From: an uncultured Polaribacter sp.
Lineage (GTDB): Bacteria > Bacteroidota > Bacteroidia > Flavobacteriales > Flavobacteriaceae
DNA: 56,425 nt
Direction of reading: 5' to 3'
Assembly (NCBI GenBank): GCA_905480405.1
Contig: CAJQQH010000003.1
Coordinates: 1 to 56,425, forward strand
Notes under the pieces: model-generated
The model's database searches: none
What the model saw: the letters and a program-made list of their open reading frames with translations, nothing else
Told to the model about the DNA's origin: nothing
Program-made: the position numbers and the translations under genes
Shown here: in pieces, positions 1 through 9,291 of the stretch
How the letters are laid out: each line of letters starts with the position of its first letter
How positions within the stretch are numbered: position 1 is the stretch's first letter

Positions 1-517
1 TGTAAACTAAGATTTTACACTCGAAAAAATATTGTGATTTATTTCTTCAACTTTACAAAACAACCATATACAAGTATAAAAGGCACAAAAACCTATTCTA
101 TATAATAATACAAGCTACCAATAAAATAGATGTAAACTCTCGAGAAAAAGAAAACTACAAAACCATTTTATACTAGTTACTGCAATAATTATCAATATAA
201 AAAACATAACGATTGCATATAATTCGAGTTTTATTTTCGATTATCAACAAAGAAACATTTTAAAAAGAATAAGTTACTGTAATTTTAAAAAGAAAATTAA
301 ACTTATATTACATATAAAAAGGAAGGATATCTTAAAAAAAGAGTTTTAAAACAACAAGACTAACCTAATTAACACTAAAAAAACCTCAATAATAAACCGT
401 AAAACAAATAGAAACACCTATAACTAAGCCTTGGAATCTTAAAAAATATAGTTTAACTAACTTTATAAACGTAGTATATATGTATAATGATAAATAAAAA
501 AAAGCAAACAAAGAAAA
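1..517. other. AT-rich left-edge stretch without a recognisable gene
   Basis: This half-kilobase upstream of the window's first gene is extremely A/T-rich and full of in-frame stops in all six frames. I found no RNA gene, no convincing hairpin and no repeat. It probably separates the 3' end of the minus-strand hydrolase gene from a gene outside the window. Confidence 0.5.
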
Positions 518-1294
518 CTACTCTATTAAGAAACTACACACCTCTTTATAAAAATCTTTAGGGTTTTCTGCATGTAGCCAGTGACCAGCTTTTGAAATCT
601 CTACAACTTTGTTATACGGAAAATGAACGTCAATTACCATTTTTTCTGACAAGAGTATATAATCTGAATTTTCACCTTTTAAAAATAATGTTGATTTATT
701 ATAAACTGTACCTTTAGGCAAAGGTTTACCTATTTCATTATTATTTTCTATAAGTGATTCTGCATTAAATCTAAAATCTAATACTCCTTTTTCTCTCCAA
801 TATACATTTTTCATCAAAAATTGACGCACTCCTACTTCTGGTATAAATTTAGACAAATGTTCATCAATCAATTTTCTTGAGTTATGAATTGAAAAGTCAA
901 CAGATTTTAAACCAGCTAAAATAGCATTATGATGTGGTTGATACTCTTTAGGCGAAATATCTACAAGGATTAACTTATCTACCAAACCAGGATAAGTAAC
1001 AGCAAATAACATTGCTGTTTTACCTCCCATAGAATGACCTACTAAATAAACACTTTCTAAGTTATGATACTTAATATAGTTACATAAGTCTTCTACTAGT
1101 ACCTTATAAGAGAACTCATACTCATGAAAACTTCTTCCATGATTTCTTTGATCTATTAAATGCACCTGATACTCTTCTGCAAATTGATTTCCAAGAGTTT
1201 TCCAATTATCACTCATACCAAAATACCCATGTAAGATTAACAAAGGTTTTCCTTCTCCTTTTATTGTTGAGTGTAAAATTTTATTTTCTTGCAT
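518..1294 (-). CDS. alpha/beta-fold hydrolase, YbfF-like esterase
   Basis: Cytoplasmic alpha/beta hydrolase of 258 aa, a normal length for the small esterase family that includes YbfF. Visible motifs are the oxyanion-hole segment LILHGYFG near residue 20, the nucleophile elbow GHSMGG near residue 87 with Ser as nucleophile, an acidic region VDISPKEY, and the C-terminal catalytic His in KAGHWLH. No signal peptide is present. It lies 71 bp downstream of pdxJ on the same strand, so the two may share a transcript. The natural substrate is unknown; short acyl esters or thioesters are usual for the family. Confidence 0.85.
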   Translation of the reverse strand: MQENKILHSTIKGEGKPLLILHGYFGMSDNWKTLGNQFAEEYQVHLIDQRNHGRSFHEYEFSYKVLVEDLCNYIKYHNLESVYLVGHSMGGKTAMLFAVTYPGLVDKLILVDISPKEYQPHHNAILAGLKSVDFSIHNSRKLIDEHLSKFIPEVGVRQFLMKNVYWREKGVLDFRFNAESLIENNNEIGKPLPKGTVYNKSTLFLKGENSDYILLSEKMVIDVHFPYNKVVEISKAGHWLHAENPKDFYKEVCSFLIE

Positions 1295-1365
1295 TACTTC
1301 TTTTTATTAAACAGGTAATATTTAATTAATAGACACTTAAAAAACAACATTATATATAATGTATA

Positions 1366-2079
1366 CTACTTTAATTTATCAATATACATACTAACAACAT
1401 TTTCTAAGCCTAAGTATAGACTTTCAGCTATCAAAGCGTGCCCGATTGACACTTCTGCTAAATTAGGTATATTTTCTTTAAAGAATTTAATATTATCTAA
1501 ACTCAAATCATGACCTGCATTTATACCTAACCCTAACTTATTCGCTAAAATAGCTGCTTGAGTATAAGGGGTTATTGCTTCCCTATTACCTAGATCAAAT
1601 TGTGTTGCAAAATCTTCTGTATATAACTCAATTCTATCTGCTCCAGTTTTTGCTGCAGCTTCGATCAATTTTACATCCGTATCAATAAAAACAGAAGTTC
1701 TAATTCCATTTTGTTTAAATTCTTTAATTACTTCTTGTAAAAAAGATTGATTTGCAACTGTATCCCAACCAGAATTAGAAGTTATTGCATCAACTGCATC
1801 AGGAACCAAAGTAACTTGTGTTGGTTTCGTTTCTAACACTAAATCCATAAAAGATTGAATTGGGTTACCTTCTATATTATACTCTGTAGTAACAATCTTT
1901 TTTAAATCTCTTGCATCTTGATAACGAATATGTCGTTCATCTGGTCTAGGATGAATTGTAATACCTTCTGCTCCAAAGGATTCTATATCTGATGCTACTT
2001 TTAATAAATTAGGAACATTACCACCTCTAGAATTACGTAAAGTTGCTATTTTATTAATATTTACACTTAACTTTGTCAT
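1366..2079 (-). CDS. pdxJ: pyridoxine 5'-phosphate synthase
   Basis: PdxJ condenses 1-deoxy-D-xylulose 5-phosphate with 3-amino-2-oxopropyl phosphate to make pyridoxine 5'-phosphate, the last ring-forming step of DXP-dependent vitamin B6 synthesis. The 237-aa length is typical. Family hallmarks seen are the N-terminal [15 protein letters not shown], the HPRPDERHI loop, the DRIELYTE segment and the C-terminal [12 protein letters not shown] phosphate-binding region. The protein is a TIM barrel without export signal. It is divergent from the CBS-domain gene, with 60 bp between the start codons. Its product is a cofactor for many transaminases. Confidence 0.96.
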   Translation of the reverse strand: MTKLSVNINKIATLRNSRGGNVPNLLKVASDIESFGAEGITIHPRPDERHIRYQDARDLKKIVTTEYNIEGNPIQSFMDLVLETKPTQVTLVPDAVDAITSNSGWDTVANQSFLQEVIKEFKQNGIRTSVFIDTDVKLIEAAAKTGADRIELYTEDFATQFDLGNREAITPYTQAAILANKLGLGINAGHDLSLDNIKFFKENIPNLAEVSIGHALIAESLYLGLENVVSMYIDKLK

Positions 2080-2139
2080 TGTCTAAAATTAGGCTGTAAA
2101 GATAATTTATTAAATCATTTTATCCTATATTCGTAGAGA

Positions 2140-2799
2140 ATGAATATTAACGACTACATACTTAAAGAGATTAAGGCAATCAGCTTAAATAACACTGTAA
2201 AAAGTGCACAAAAGTTGTTTAAAAATTACCCTATTACACATTTTCCTGCTGTAGAAAATAATAAACTATTAGGTTCTTTTGCTGAAGATGACATACAAAC
2301 TATTGAACATAAAGAGGATAAACTAGAAGAATATGCTCATTTACTTAATTCTTTTTTTACTGATGAGAAAGCATCTGTTTTAGAATTATTGAAAATTTTT
2401 GCGGATAATGACACTAATATAATTCCTGTTTTAGGTAAAAACAAAAATTACATAGGTTATTATGACCTTTGTGATGTTTTAGATGTTTTTTCTACAAGTC
2501 CGTTTATGCTTGAGGAAAGTGAAACTTTAGTTATTGAAAAACTTGAAGTAGATTACTCTATGGGAGAAGTTTCTCAAATTGTAGAAGCCAATGGAGCTAA
2601 ATTATTAGGAGTGTATATATCTAAAAAAGATAATGATTTTATACAAGTTACTTTAAAAATAGTAACAAACGAAGTAAATGAAATTATACAAACATTTAGA
2701 CGATACGATTACAAAATAGTATCTAATCATGAAAATGATATTTATTTAGAAGATTTAAAAAATAGATCTGATTATTTACAGAAATACTTAGAAATGTAA
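2140..2799 (+). CDS. CBS-domain protein
   Basis: 219-aa soluble protein with two consecutive CBS motifs in its N-terminal half (about residues 10-60 and 75-125; segments FPAVENNKLLGSF and IIPVLGKNKNYIGYYDL), followed by a C-terminal region rich in beta strands that resembles an ACT-like fold. CBS pairs bind adenosyl nucleotides and act as energy or regulatory sensors. The gene is 32 bp upstream of NAD kinase on the same strand, a pairing common in Flavobacteriaceae, so a regulatory link with NADP supply is possible but is inference. No catalytic motif is present. Confidence 0.85.
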   Translation: MNINDYILKEIKAISLNNTVKSAQKLFKNYPITHFPAVENNKLLGSFAEDDIQTIEHKEDKLEEYAHLLNSFFTDEKASVLELLKIFADNDTNIIPVLGKNKNYIGYYDLCDVLDVFSTSPFMLEESETLVIEKLEVDYSMGEVSQIVEANGAKLLGVYISKKDNDFIQVTLKIVTNEVNEIIQTFRRYDYKIVSNHENDIYLEDLKNRSDYLQKYLEM

Positions 2800-2831
2800 G
2801 TCTCATAAATACAAAAAGCAAAAAAAATATT

Positions 2832-3731
2832 GTGAAAAAAGTTGCAATTTACGGTCAATCCTATTCAATTTCTGCAGAGAAGGAAATTCAAATTTTACTA
2901 GAAGTACTTACAGATAACAATATTACCTGTTTTATAGAACAAAAATTTTACGATCTATTGATTCAAGGAAATATTTTAGATAAAAAATATCCAACTTTCT
3001 CTCATTTTAACGACCTAAATGATTCTTTTGAAGTTATGTTTACTTTAGGTGGCGATGGAACCATCTTAAGGGCTGTAACTTATATTAGAAATTTAGGAAT
3101 CCCTATTTTAGGAATTAACACTGGTAGATTAGGTTTCTTAGCTACCATCAATAAAAAAACAATAAAAGAAAGTATAAATCTAATTTTAAAAGGAGAATAC
3201 TCTATTCAAGAAAGAACACTATTAACAGTAAAGACCTTGCCGAAAACTGATGAATTTTCTGAACTTAACTTTGCTTTAAATGAAGTTACAATTGCAAGAA
3301 AAAACACCACTTCTATGATTGGGGTTAGAACTAGTTTAAATAACGAGTATTTAACAAATTACTGGGCAGATGGTTTAATAATTGCAACACCAACAGGCTC
3401 TACAGGATATTCTTTAAGCTGTAATGGCCCAGTGGTATCACCCGATTCTAAAAACCTAGTAATTACACCAATTGCTCCCCATAATTTAACTGCGAGAACA
3501 ATGGTAATTTCTGATGAGACAAGTATTCAATTAACAATAGATTCTAGAGAAAAAGATTTTTTAATTTCGTTAGATTCTAGAATTACAACTGTACCAAAAA
3601 ACACAGAAGTTTTAATTGAAAAAGCTGCATTTACAATTAAAAGTATTATTCCTAAAAATCAATCATTTTTACAAACTCTTCGCAGTAAATTATTATGGGG
3701 AGAAGACACGAGAAATGAAACAAACCTTTAA
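2832..3731 (+). CDS. nadK: NAD kinase
   Basis: ATP-dependent phosphorylation of NAD to NADP. The GGDG nucleotide-binding motif (FTLGGDGTILRAV, near residue 75), the NEVTIAR segment and the glycine-rich TPTGSTGYSLS motif are all intact, and 299 aa is normal. The start codon is GTG; translation from here gives the expected N-terminus MKKVAIYGQ. It follows the CBS gene by 32 bp and begins the conserved run nadK - DUF6089 - uppS - bamA of this family of bacteria. Confidence 0.96.
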   Translation: MKKVAIYGQSYSISAEKEIQILLEVLTDNNITCFIEQKFYDLLIQGNILDKKYPTFSHFNDLNDSFEVMFTLGGDGTILRAVTYIRNLGIPILGINTGRLGFLATINKKTIKESINLILKGEYSIQERTLLTVKTLPKTDEFSELNFALNEVTIARKNTTSMIGVRTSLNNEYLTNYWADGLIIATPTGSTGYSLSCNGPVVSPDSKNLVITPIAPHNLTARTMVISDETSIQLTIDSREKDFLISLDSRITTVPKNTEVLIEKAAFTIKSIIPKNQSFLQTLRSKLLWGEDTRNETNL

Positions 3732-3813
3732 CAACTAAGCAACAATAAAACTTTAAAATATTAGTTATTCAAAAAAGACTATATATTAACTCTATAAAGC
3801 AAATTGAAATAAC

Positions 3814-3821
3814 TATATTTG
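3814..3821 (+). promoter_or_regulatory. Bacteroidota-type -7 promoter element
   Basis: TATATTTG matches the TAnnTTTG -7 consensus of the Bacteroidota primary sigma factor and sits 17 bp before the ATG of the DUF6089 gene. The -33 TTTG partner is not obvious at the right spacing, so this is a weak call. It would drive the envelope-biogenesis run that follows. Confidence 0.4.
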
Positions 3822-3837
3822 CACGCTATTTTTTAGG

Positions 3838-4530
3838 ATGAAAAAAAGTATACTATTAATTATTTTCGTTAGCTTTTCTACTGTTCTATTGGGACAAGTG
3901 TATGAAATTGGTGTTTTCATTGGAGGCTCTAATTATGTAGGAGATATTGGAAGAACGAATTACATATACCCAAACAAAGTTGCTGGAGCAGCTTTTTTTA
4001 AGTACAACTTAAACCCTAAAATGGCATTAAGAGCAACTTATAGTTATATACCAATTACTGGTGACGATAAAGATGCTGACACAGATTATAGAAGAACGAG
4101 AGGGCCAAATAATATTGGTTATAACTTTTCAAATACAATAAACGAATTGGCTTTAGGCTTAGAATATAATTTTTATGAATATGATTTATCTACGCCAGGT
4201 AAAACATGGACTCCTTATATTTTATTAGAACTAGCTGGTTTTAATTATAGATATATTGCATCTGAGCCACAGGCTAACCAATATATTTATAAAACAAAAA
4301 ACTCTGTTGCTGTACCGATTGGAGTTGGTTTTAAATCGAAATTATCTGGATCATTAGCTTTTGCTTTAGAAGTTAAGTTTAGATATACTTTTGAAGACGA
4401 TTTAGATTATACTACAAGTAAAATAACAAGCTTAAACATTGGTAATCAAGGAAAAGACTGGTATATGTTTACTGGTTTTTCTCTAACTTATACTTTTGGA
4501 AGACCTGCTTGTTACACAAAAGGATTATAA
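3838..4530 (+). CDS. DUF6089-type outer-membrane beta-barrel protein
   Basis: 230-aa exported protein. Residues 1-19 form a signal peptide ending in LLGQ. The rest alternates hydrophobic and polar residues with many aromatic strand ends (for example YNFYEYD and YMFTGFSLTYTFG) and ends in an amphipathic strand, as expected for a small OmpA/OmpW-like barrel. This family is regularly found between nadK and uppS/bamA in Flavobacteriia. Its stop is 4 bp before the uppS start, so it is probably co-transcribed with the envelope-assembly genes. The molecular role is unknown. Confidence 0.8.
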   Translation: MKKSILLIIFVSFSTVLLGQVYEIGVFIGGSNYVGDIGRTNYIYPNKVAGAAFFKYNLNPKMALRATYSYIPITGDDKDADTDYRRTRGPNNIGYNFSNTINELALGLEYNFYEYDLSTPGKTWTPYILLELAGFNYRYIASEPQANQYIYKTKNSVAVPIGVGFKSKLSGSLAFALEVKFRYTFEDDLDYTTSKITSLNIGNQGKDWYMFTGFSLTYTFGRPACYTKGL

Positions 4531-4533
4531 CAT

Positions 4534-5277
4534 ATGGATAAAAAACTACAAATCGATTTACTTAAAGTTCCTAAACACGTTGCTATTATTATGGATGGTA
4601 ATGGACGTTGGGCTAAAAGTCAAGGGATGAATAGAATTTTTGGTCATAGAAATGCTTTAACAGCAGTTAGAGAATCTGTAAAAGCCGCATCTCAAATAAA
4701 TGTAGAAGCTATAACTTTATATGCTTTTTCTACAGAAAATTGGAATCGACCTAAATTAGAAGTAGACGCATTAATGAGTTTATTAATAAATTCACTAAAA
4801 AAAGAATTACCAGATTTCATGAAAAATGGAGTTAAGGTTAATTCTATTGGAGCAATTGAAAGTCTACCTAAAAAAGCTCAAAGAGTTTTAAACGATGTAA
4901 TATCTCAAACTAAAAACAATACAGATATCACATTAACTTTTGCATTAAGTTACGGTTCTAGAGAAGAAATTGTTAACGCAATCAAAAACATATCTAAAAA
5001 AGTTGTTAATAAAGAGCTTGAATTAGAAAAAATAGATGAAAACACTATAAATAACCATTTATATACATTTAATTTGCCCGAGGTTGATTTAATGATAAGA
5101 ACTAGTGGAGAACAACGCATTAGTAATTTCTTATTATGGCAAATGGCTTATGCCGAATTATATTTTACAGATGTACTTTGGCCAGATTTTAGACAAGAAC
5201 ATTTTTATGATGCCATCATAGAATATCAGAATAGAGAAAGACGATTTGGAAAAACAAGCGAACAAATTACAGAATAA
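4534..5277 (+). CDS. uppS: isoprenyl transferase (undecaprenyl diphosphate synthase)
   Basis: Cis-prenyltransferase that elongates farnesyl diphosphate with isopentenyl diphosphate to the C55 lipid carrier for peptidoglycan and O-antigen. The catalytic Asp lies in AIIMDGNGRWAKSQG (near residue 20). The substrate-binding RTSGEQRISNFLLWQ and the aromatic AYAELYFTD segment near residue 200 are intact, and 247 aa is standard. It is soluble and membrane-associated. It lies between the DUF6089 barrel gene (4 bp upstream) and bamA (7 bp downstream). Confidence 0.96.
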   Translation: MDKKLQIDLLKVPKHVAIIMDGNGRWAKSQGMNRIFGHRNALTAVRESVKAASQINVEAITLYAFSTENWNRPKLEVDALMSLLINSLKKELPDFMKNGVKVNSIGAIESLPKKAQRVLNDVISQTKNNTDITLTFALSYGSREEIVNAIKNISKKVVNKELELEKIDENTINNHLYTFNLPEVDLMIRTSGEQRISNFLLWQMAYAELYFTDVLWPDFRQEHFYDAIIEYQNRERRFGKTSEQITE

Positions 5278-5284
5278 ATTTTTT

Positions 5285-7789
5285 ATGAAATTATTTTCTG
5301 CTGCATTAGTGTTAACAGCACTATTTTTTAATTTTAGTGCAAATGCACAAATTAAAAACGATACAATTACCAACAATAAAAATATTTCTTTCGAAAAAGG
5401 GAAAGAATACATTTTAGGCGGTATTACTGTAACTGGTTTAAAGAAGTTTAGTGAAGAGACGGTAAAGGTATTTACTGGTTTAAGAGATGGACAAGTAATA
5501 AAATTACCAGGAGATAAACTTACAAGTGCAATTAAAAAACTATACGAAAGCAAACAGTTTAGCGATGTAGATGTTTATCTAGCCAAATTAGATGGTAATG
5601 CTGTTTATCTTCAGTTTGATGTACAAGAACTACCTCAACTAAATAAATTTAAGATTAACGGTGTAAAAAAGTCTAAGGCAAAAGAACTTATTAAAGATAC
5701 AGAGTTAAAAGAAGGTATAATGGTTACAGACAATTTAGTTGTAACTACAAAAAATTATATTACTAAAAAATATACTGACAAAGGTTTCTTAAAAACAAAA
5801 GTTAATTTAAATGTTGTTAAAGACACTTCTGATATAAATACAGTTAATATGACTGTACTTGTTGATAAAGGAAGAAGAATTAAGATAAAAGACATTATTT
5901 TTACAGGAAATAAAGCTCTTTCTGGTAAAAAACTTAGAAAAACGATGAAGAACACCAAGGAAAAATTGATTGGTCGTTTCTGGAAATCATCAAAATATAT
6001 AGAAGAAGACTACCAAGAAGACTTAGAAAGTATCCTTGATAAATATAGTAGGTTAGGTTATAGAGATGCACGTATTTTAAGTGATAACATTACTTGGAAT
6101 GAAGACAATACAATTAATATAAATATCGATTTAGAAGAAGGAAAACAATATCGATTTGCAGAAATCTTGTTTGTAGGAAATAAAGAGTACACAGATGAAC
6201 AATTAAGAGCGATCTTAAAAATTGATAAAGGAGATGTATATAATGGTGCTGTATTAGAAGAAAGAGTAAAAGGAGACGGAACACCAAATTCTGTTGATAT
6301 CTCTACTACTTACCAAGATAATGGATTCTTGTTCTCACAAATTAACGCCGTAGAAACAAAAGTAAAAAATGATTCTATTACCGTTGAAATTAGAATAAGA
6401 GAAGATGAAAAAGCACGTATTAAAAAAGTAACCGTTTCTGGTAATGACAAAACAAATGACCACGTAATCTTCAGAGAACTAAGAGTAAAACCAGGAGATT
6501 TATTTAGTAGAAGTGCAATAATTAGATCTATAAGGGAAATTGGGCAATTAGGTTTCTTTGATCAAAACGTATCTCCAGATGTTGTTCCTGATTATCAAAA
6601 TAAAACGGCAGATATCGACTTTACTGTAATTGAAAAAGGAGGAAGCCAAATAGAATTACAAGGTGGTTATGGTGGTGGATCTTTTATAGGTACATTAGGC
6701 TTATCTTTTAACAACTTTTCTATAAGAAATCTATTTAATAAAGAAGCATACACACCATTACCAATGGGTGATGGACAAAAATTGGCTTTACGATTACAAT
6801 CTAGTAGAACATTTAATACGTATAGTTTTTCATTTACGGAGCCTTGGCTAGGTGGTAAAAAACCAAAGTCTTTATCATTTTCTATATATTCTTCTAATCA
6901 ATATCAATACAACTTTCAAACTGGAAACGTAGATAGAGGTCAAAGTTTAGGTATTGTTGGTGCATCTATAGGTTTAGGACAACGTTTAAAATGGCCAGAT
7001 GATTATTTTCAGTTATCACAAACAATTAGTTACCAAAGTTTCAACTTAAACAACTATGGTTTTCAAGTAGGAACAGATGTTTTAAGTAACGGTACATTAA
7101 ATAACTTATCATATAGTGCAGTAATAAGTAGAAGTTCTGCAGGACCTAGTTTAATTTTTCCAACTTACGGGTCAGAATTTTCTTTTGCCGTAAAAGCAAC
7201 ATTACCTTATTCTTTACTTAATGATAAAGATTATAGTAACTTAGAAACACAGGATAAATACAAATGGTTAGAATATTACAAACTAACTGCTAAAGGTAAA
7301 TGGTATACACCGTTTACAAATAAGTTGGTTTTAATGACTAACACAGAAATGGGTTACTTAGGATTTTATAATGATGAATTAGGGCAAAACCCATTTGAGC
7401 GTTATTTTGTTGGAGGTGATGGTATTGCTCAGTTTCAATTAGATGGTAGAGAAACTGTTGGTTTAAGAGGTTATGAAAACAGCCAATTATCTTCTGCTGA
7501 AGGAGGAACAATTTATAATAAATTTCAGATGGAATTAAGGTATTCTATTACAGATTCTCCATCTGCATCAATATATACATTAGGTTTCTTAGAAGCTGGA
7601 AATTCCTATGACAATTTTAGTTCATATAATCCGTTTGAATTAAAACGTTCAGCAGGATTAGGTATAAGAATTTTTATGCCTGCGTTTGGTTTATTAGGTA
7701 TAGACTTTGCACATGGTTTTGATCCTTTACCAGGACAAACAGAAAAATCTGGTTGGCAAACACATTTTATTATTGGAAGACAATTCTAG
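5285..7789 (+). CDS. bamA: outer membrane protein assembly factor BamA
   Basis: Central component of the BAM machine that folds beta-barrel proteins into the outer membrane. I chose the ATG 8 bp after the uppS stop because translation then opens with a signal peptide (residues 1-22, ending SANAQ). An upstream in-frame ATG at 5246 would put 13 charged residues before the signal. The mature protein has a POTRA array up to about residue 450 (for example IKIKDIIFTGNKALSG and RIKKVTVSGNDKTND). It then has a C-terminal barrel with the GLRGYENSQ region (the conserved VRGF/Y-type lid loop) and a C-terminal aromatic strand ending in GRQF. Confidence 0.95.
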   Translation: MKLFSAALVLTALFFNFSANAQIKNDTITNNKNISFEKGKEYILGGITVTGLKKFSEETVKVFTGLRDGQVIKLPGDKLTSAIKKLYESKQFSDVDVYLAKLDGNAVYLQFDVQELPQLNKFKINGVKKSKAKELIKDTELKEGIMVTDNLVVTTKNYITKKYTDKGFLKTKVNLNVVKDTSDINTVNMTVLVDKGRRIKIKDIIFTGNKALSGKKLRKTMKNTKEKLIGRFWKSSKYIEEDYQEDLESILDKYSRLGYRDARILSDNITWNEDNTININIDLEEGKQYRFAEILFVGNKEYTDEQLRAILKIDKGDVYNGAVLEERVKGDGTPNSVDISTTYQDNGFLFSQINAVETKVKNDSITVEIRIREDEKARIKKVTVSGNDKTNDHVIFRELRVKPGDLFSRSAIIRSIREIGQLGFFDQNVSPDVVPDYQNKTADIDFTVIEKGGSQIELQGGYGGGSFIGTLGLSFNNFSIRNLFNKEAYTPLPMGDGQKLALRLQSSRTFNTYSFSFTEPWLGGKKPKSLSFSIYSSNQYQYNFQTGNVDRGQSLGIVGASIGLGQRLKWPDDYFQLSQTISYQSFNLNNYGFQVGTDVLSNGTLNNLSYSAVISRSSAGPSLIFPTYGSEFSFAVKATLPYSLLNDKDYSNLETQDKYKWLEYYKLTAKGKWYTPFTNKLVLMTNTEMGYLGFYNDELGQNPFERYFVGGDGIAQFQLDGRETVGLRGYENSQLSSAEGGTIYNKFQMELRYSITDSPSASIYTLGFLEAGNSYDNFSSYNPFELKRSAGLGIRIFMPAFGLLGIDFAHGFDPLPGQTEKSGWQTHFIIGRQF

Positions 7790-7822
7790 GAAAACTGTAC
7801 ATTTGTAATGTCGAAAGTTTTT

Positions 7823-7839
7823 TTGGCACGGTTTTTTCT
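7823..7839 (+). promoter_or_regulatory. sigma-54-like sequence before ompH
   Basis: TTGGCACGGTTTTTTCT contains a perfect TGGCACG -24 core of sigma-54 promoters, but the -12 GC dinucleotide is absent (TTTTTTCT). If used, the transcript would start about 5 bp before the chosen ATG, making it nearly leaderless. It lies between bamA and the first ompH gene. This may be a regulatory or degenerate site only. Confidence 0.3.
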
Positions 7840-7854
7840 AAATACATTATACAA

Positions 7855-8673
7855 ATGAAAAAAATATTTTTATTAGTCGTTCTTTTATTTAGCGTATCAA
7901 CTTCTTGGTCACAAAGAGGTCAAATAATAGCTTACATAGATATGGAATACATTCTAGAAAATGTTCCAGAATATCTGCAAGCGCAAAATACTCTTGACTC
8001 TAAAGTTGCAAAGTGGAGAAAAAAATTAGACAAACAAACACGTCATATAGAAGTGCTTAAATCTGATTTAGCAAACGAAAAGGCAATTTTAACTAAAGAT
8101 TTAATTGAAGAAAAAGAGGAAGAAATTACCTTAAAACAAATAGAACTAAGAAGATTAGAATCTTTATACTTTGGACCTAAAGGAGATATGTTTTTGGTTA
8201 GAAAACAATTGGTTAAGCCTATCCAAGATCAAGTTTATAATGCAATACAAGCAATAGCGAAAAGAAAAAAATACGATTTTGTTTTTGAAAAATCTAGTGA
8301 CTTAGTTATGCTTTATTCAAATAAAAAATATGATATTAGCGACCTCGTTTTATCTACTATAGACAGAACTAGACTTTCCAATAAGAAAAAAGAGGAAAGA
8401 AACAAGAAAAGAGAAAAAGCTTCTACTCCTAAAGTGTTAACAGAAAAGCAAAAAGACATTGTTGCTAAAAAAGAAGAAGTTAAAAATAAAAAGGTAGAAG
8501 CAATCGCTAAGAAAGTTGCAGATAAAGAAGCAAAAAAGAAAGCAATAGCTGACAAGAGAGCTGCTTTAATTAAAAAGAGAGAAGAGAAAAGACAATTATT
8601 AAGAGAGAAGAAAGAAGCGTTAAGAAAAAAGAAAGAAGAGGAACAAAACAAAAAAGACAAGAATAACAATTAA
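7855..8673 (+). CDS. OmpH/Skp-family periplasmic chaperone with long basic tail
   Basis: 272-aa OmpH/Skp relative; Skp holds unfolded outer-membrane proteins in the periplasm on their way to BAM. I chose the ATG at 7855 because it starts a clean signal peptide (MKKIFLLVVLLF...SWSQ). A longer in-frame start at 7753 would overlap bamA. The typical Skp part (about residues 22-165, with the GQIIAYIDMEYIL strand and a long coiled coil) is followed by about 100 residues made almost only of Lys, Glu, Arg and Ala. That tail is much longer than in ordinary Skp and is probably a single charged helix. The partner gene ompH follows 12 bp later. Confidence 0.88.
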   Translation: MKKIFLLVVLLFSVSTSWSQRGQIIAYIDMEYILENVPEYLQAQNTLDSKVAKWRKKLDKQTRHIEVLKSDLANEKAILTKDLIEEKEEEITLKQIELRRLESLYFGPKGDMFLVRKQLVKPIQDQVYNAIQAIAKRKKYDFVFEKSSDLVMLYSNKKYDISDLVLSTIDRTRLSNKKKEERNKKREKASTPKVLTEKQKDIVAKKEEVKNKKVEAIAKKVADKEAKKKAIADKRAALIKKREEKRQLLREKKEALRKKKEEEQNKKDKNNN

Positions 8674-8685
8674 ATTAAAACAAGA

Positions 8686-9216
8686 ATGAAAAATTTAAAA
8701 ACGTTACTATTAATTACAGTAATAACATTAGGATTAAATAGTAGTGTAAATGCACAAAAAATAGGTCATGTTAATTCTATTAGAGTATTAGCAAATATGC
8801 CAGAAACCAGAGCTGCTACAGTAGAACTAGAAAAAACTGCTAAAACTCATTCTGGTGATATTGTTGCCATGAAGAAAAAAGGCGAAAATAAAATTACAAA
8901 ATATAGAGCTGAGGCTTCTGCACAAACTGAAGAAACAAATGCTCAAAGAGCTCAAGAAATTCAAGTAATAAACTTAAAATTACAAGAGCTTCAAAAAACG
9001 GCTCAAGAGACTTTAGGTAAAAAAGAAGCTACTTTAATGGCTCCTATATACAACAAACTTCAAAAAACATTAGAAGAAGTTGCTAAAGCTAAAGGACTTT
9101 TATACATTTTAGATGTATCTAAAGGAAGTGTTATAGTTGCAAATGGTACAGATATTTATGAAGACTTAAAAGTAAAATTAGGTTTATTAAAAGATCAACC
9201 AGCACCGAAACAATAG
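8686..9216 (+). CDS. OmpH/Skp-family periplasmic chaperone
   Basis: 176-aa Skp-like chaperone of standard length: signal peptide of about 23 residues ending VNAQ, the first strand KIGHVNSIRVLANMPE, a coiled-coil tentacle region (about 45-115, rich in Glu, Lys, Gln and Ala) and the C-terminal strand LLYILDVSKGSVIV. It is the second of two adjacent paralogues after bamA and lacks the long lysine/glutamate tail of its neighbour. It is followed by a strong terminator, so the bamA-ompH-ompH transcript probably ends here. Confidence 0.92.
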   Translation: MKNLKTLLLITVITLGLNSSVNAQKIGHVNSIRVLANMPETRAATVELEKTAKTHSGDIVAMKKKGENKITKYRAEASAQTEETNAQRAQEIQVINLKLQELQKTAQETLGKKEATLMAPIYNKLQKTLEEVAKAKGLLYILDVSKGSVIVANGTDIYEDLKVKLGLLKDQPAPKQ

Positions 9217-9247
9217 ACTAGTTAATACTTACGAATAAAATATATTT

Positions 9248-9277
9248 AAAACCTACTTTTTATAAGTAGGTTTTTTT
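9248..9277 (+). terminator. Rho-independent terminator after ompH
   Basis: Perfect 11-bp inverted repeat AAAACCTACTT / AAGTAGGTTTT with a 5-nt loop (TTTAT), followed by a T run. It lies 31 bp after the ompH stop and 15 bp before murI, so murI would need its own promoter or read-through. Confidence 0.85.
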
Positions 9278-9291
9278 ATTTTTACGACTAT

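Noticed and set aside
5158-5553. Open frames on the strand opposite to uppS/bamA and, likewise, opposite to ccoI, the ABC permeases and other large genes
   Set aside because: They overlap well-recognised genes on the other strand, have no motifs and arise from low GC content and few stops in the complement of AAA-rich coding sequence.
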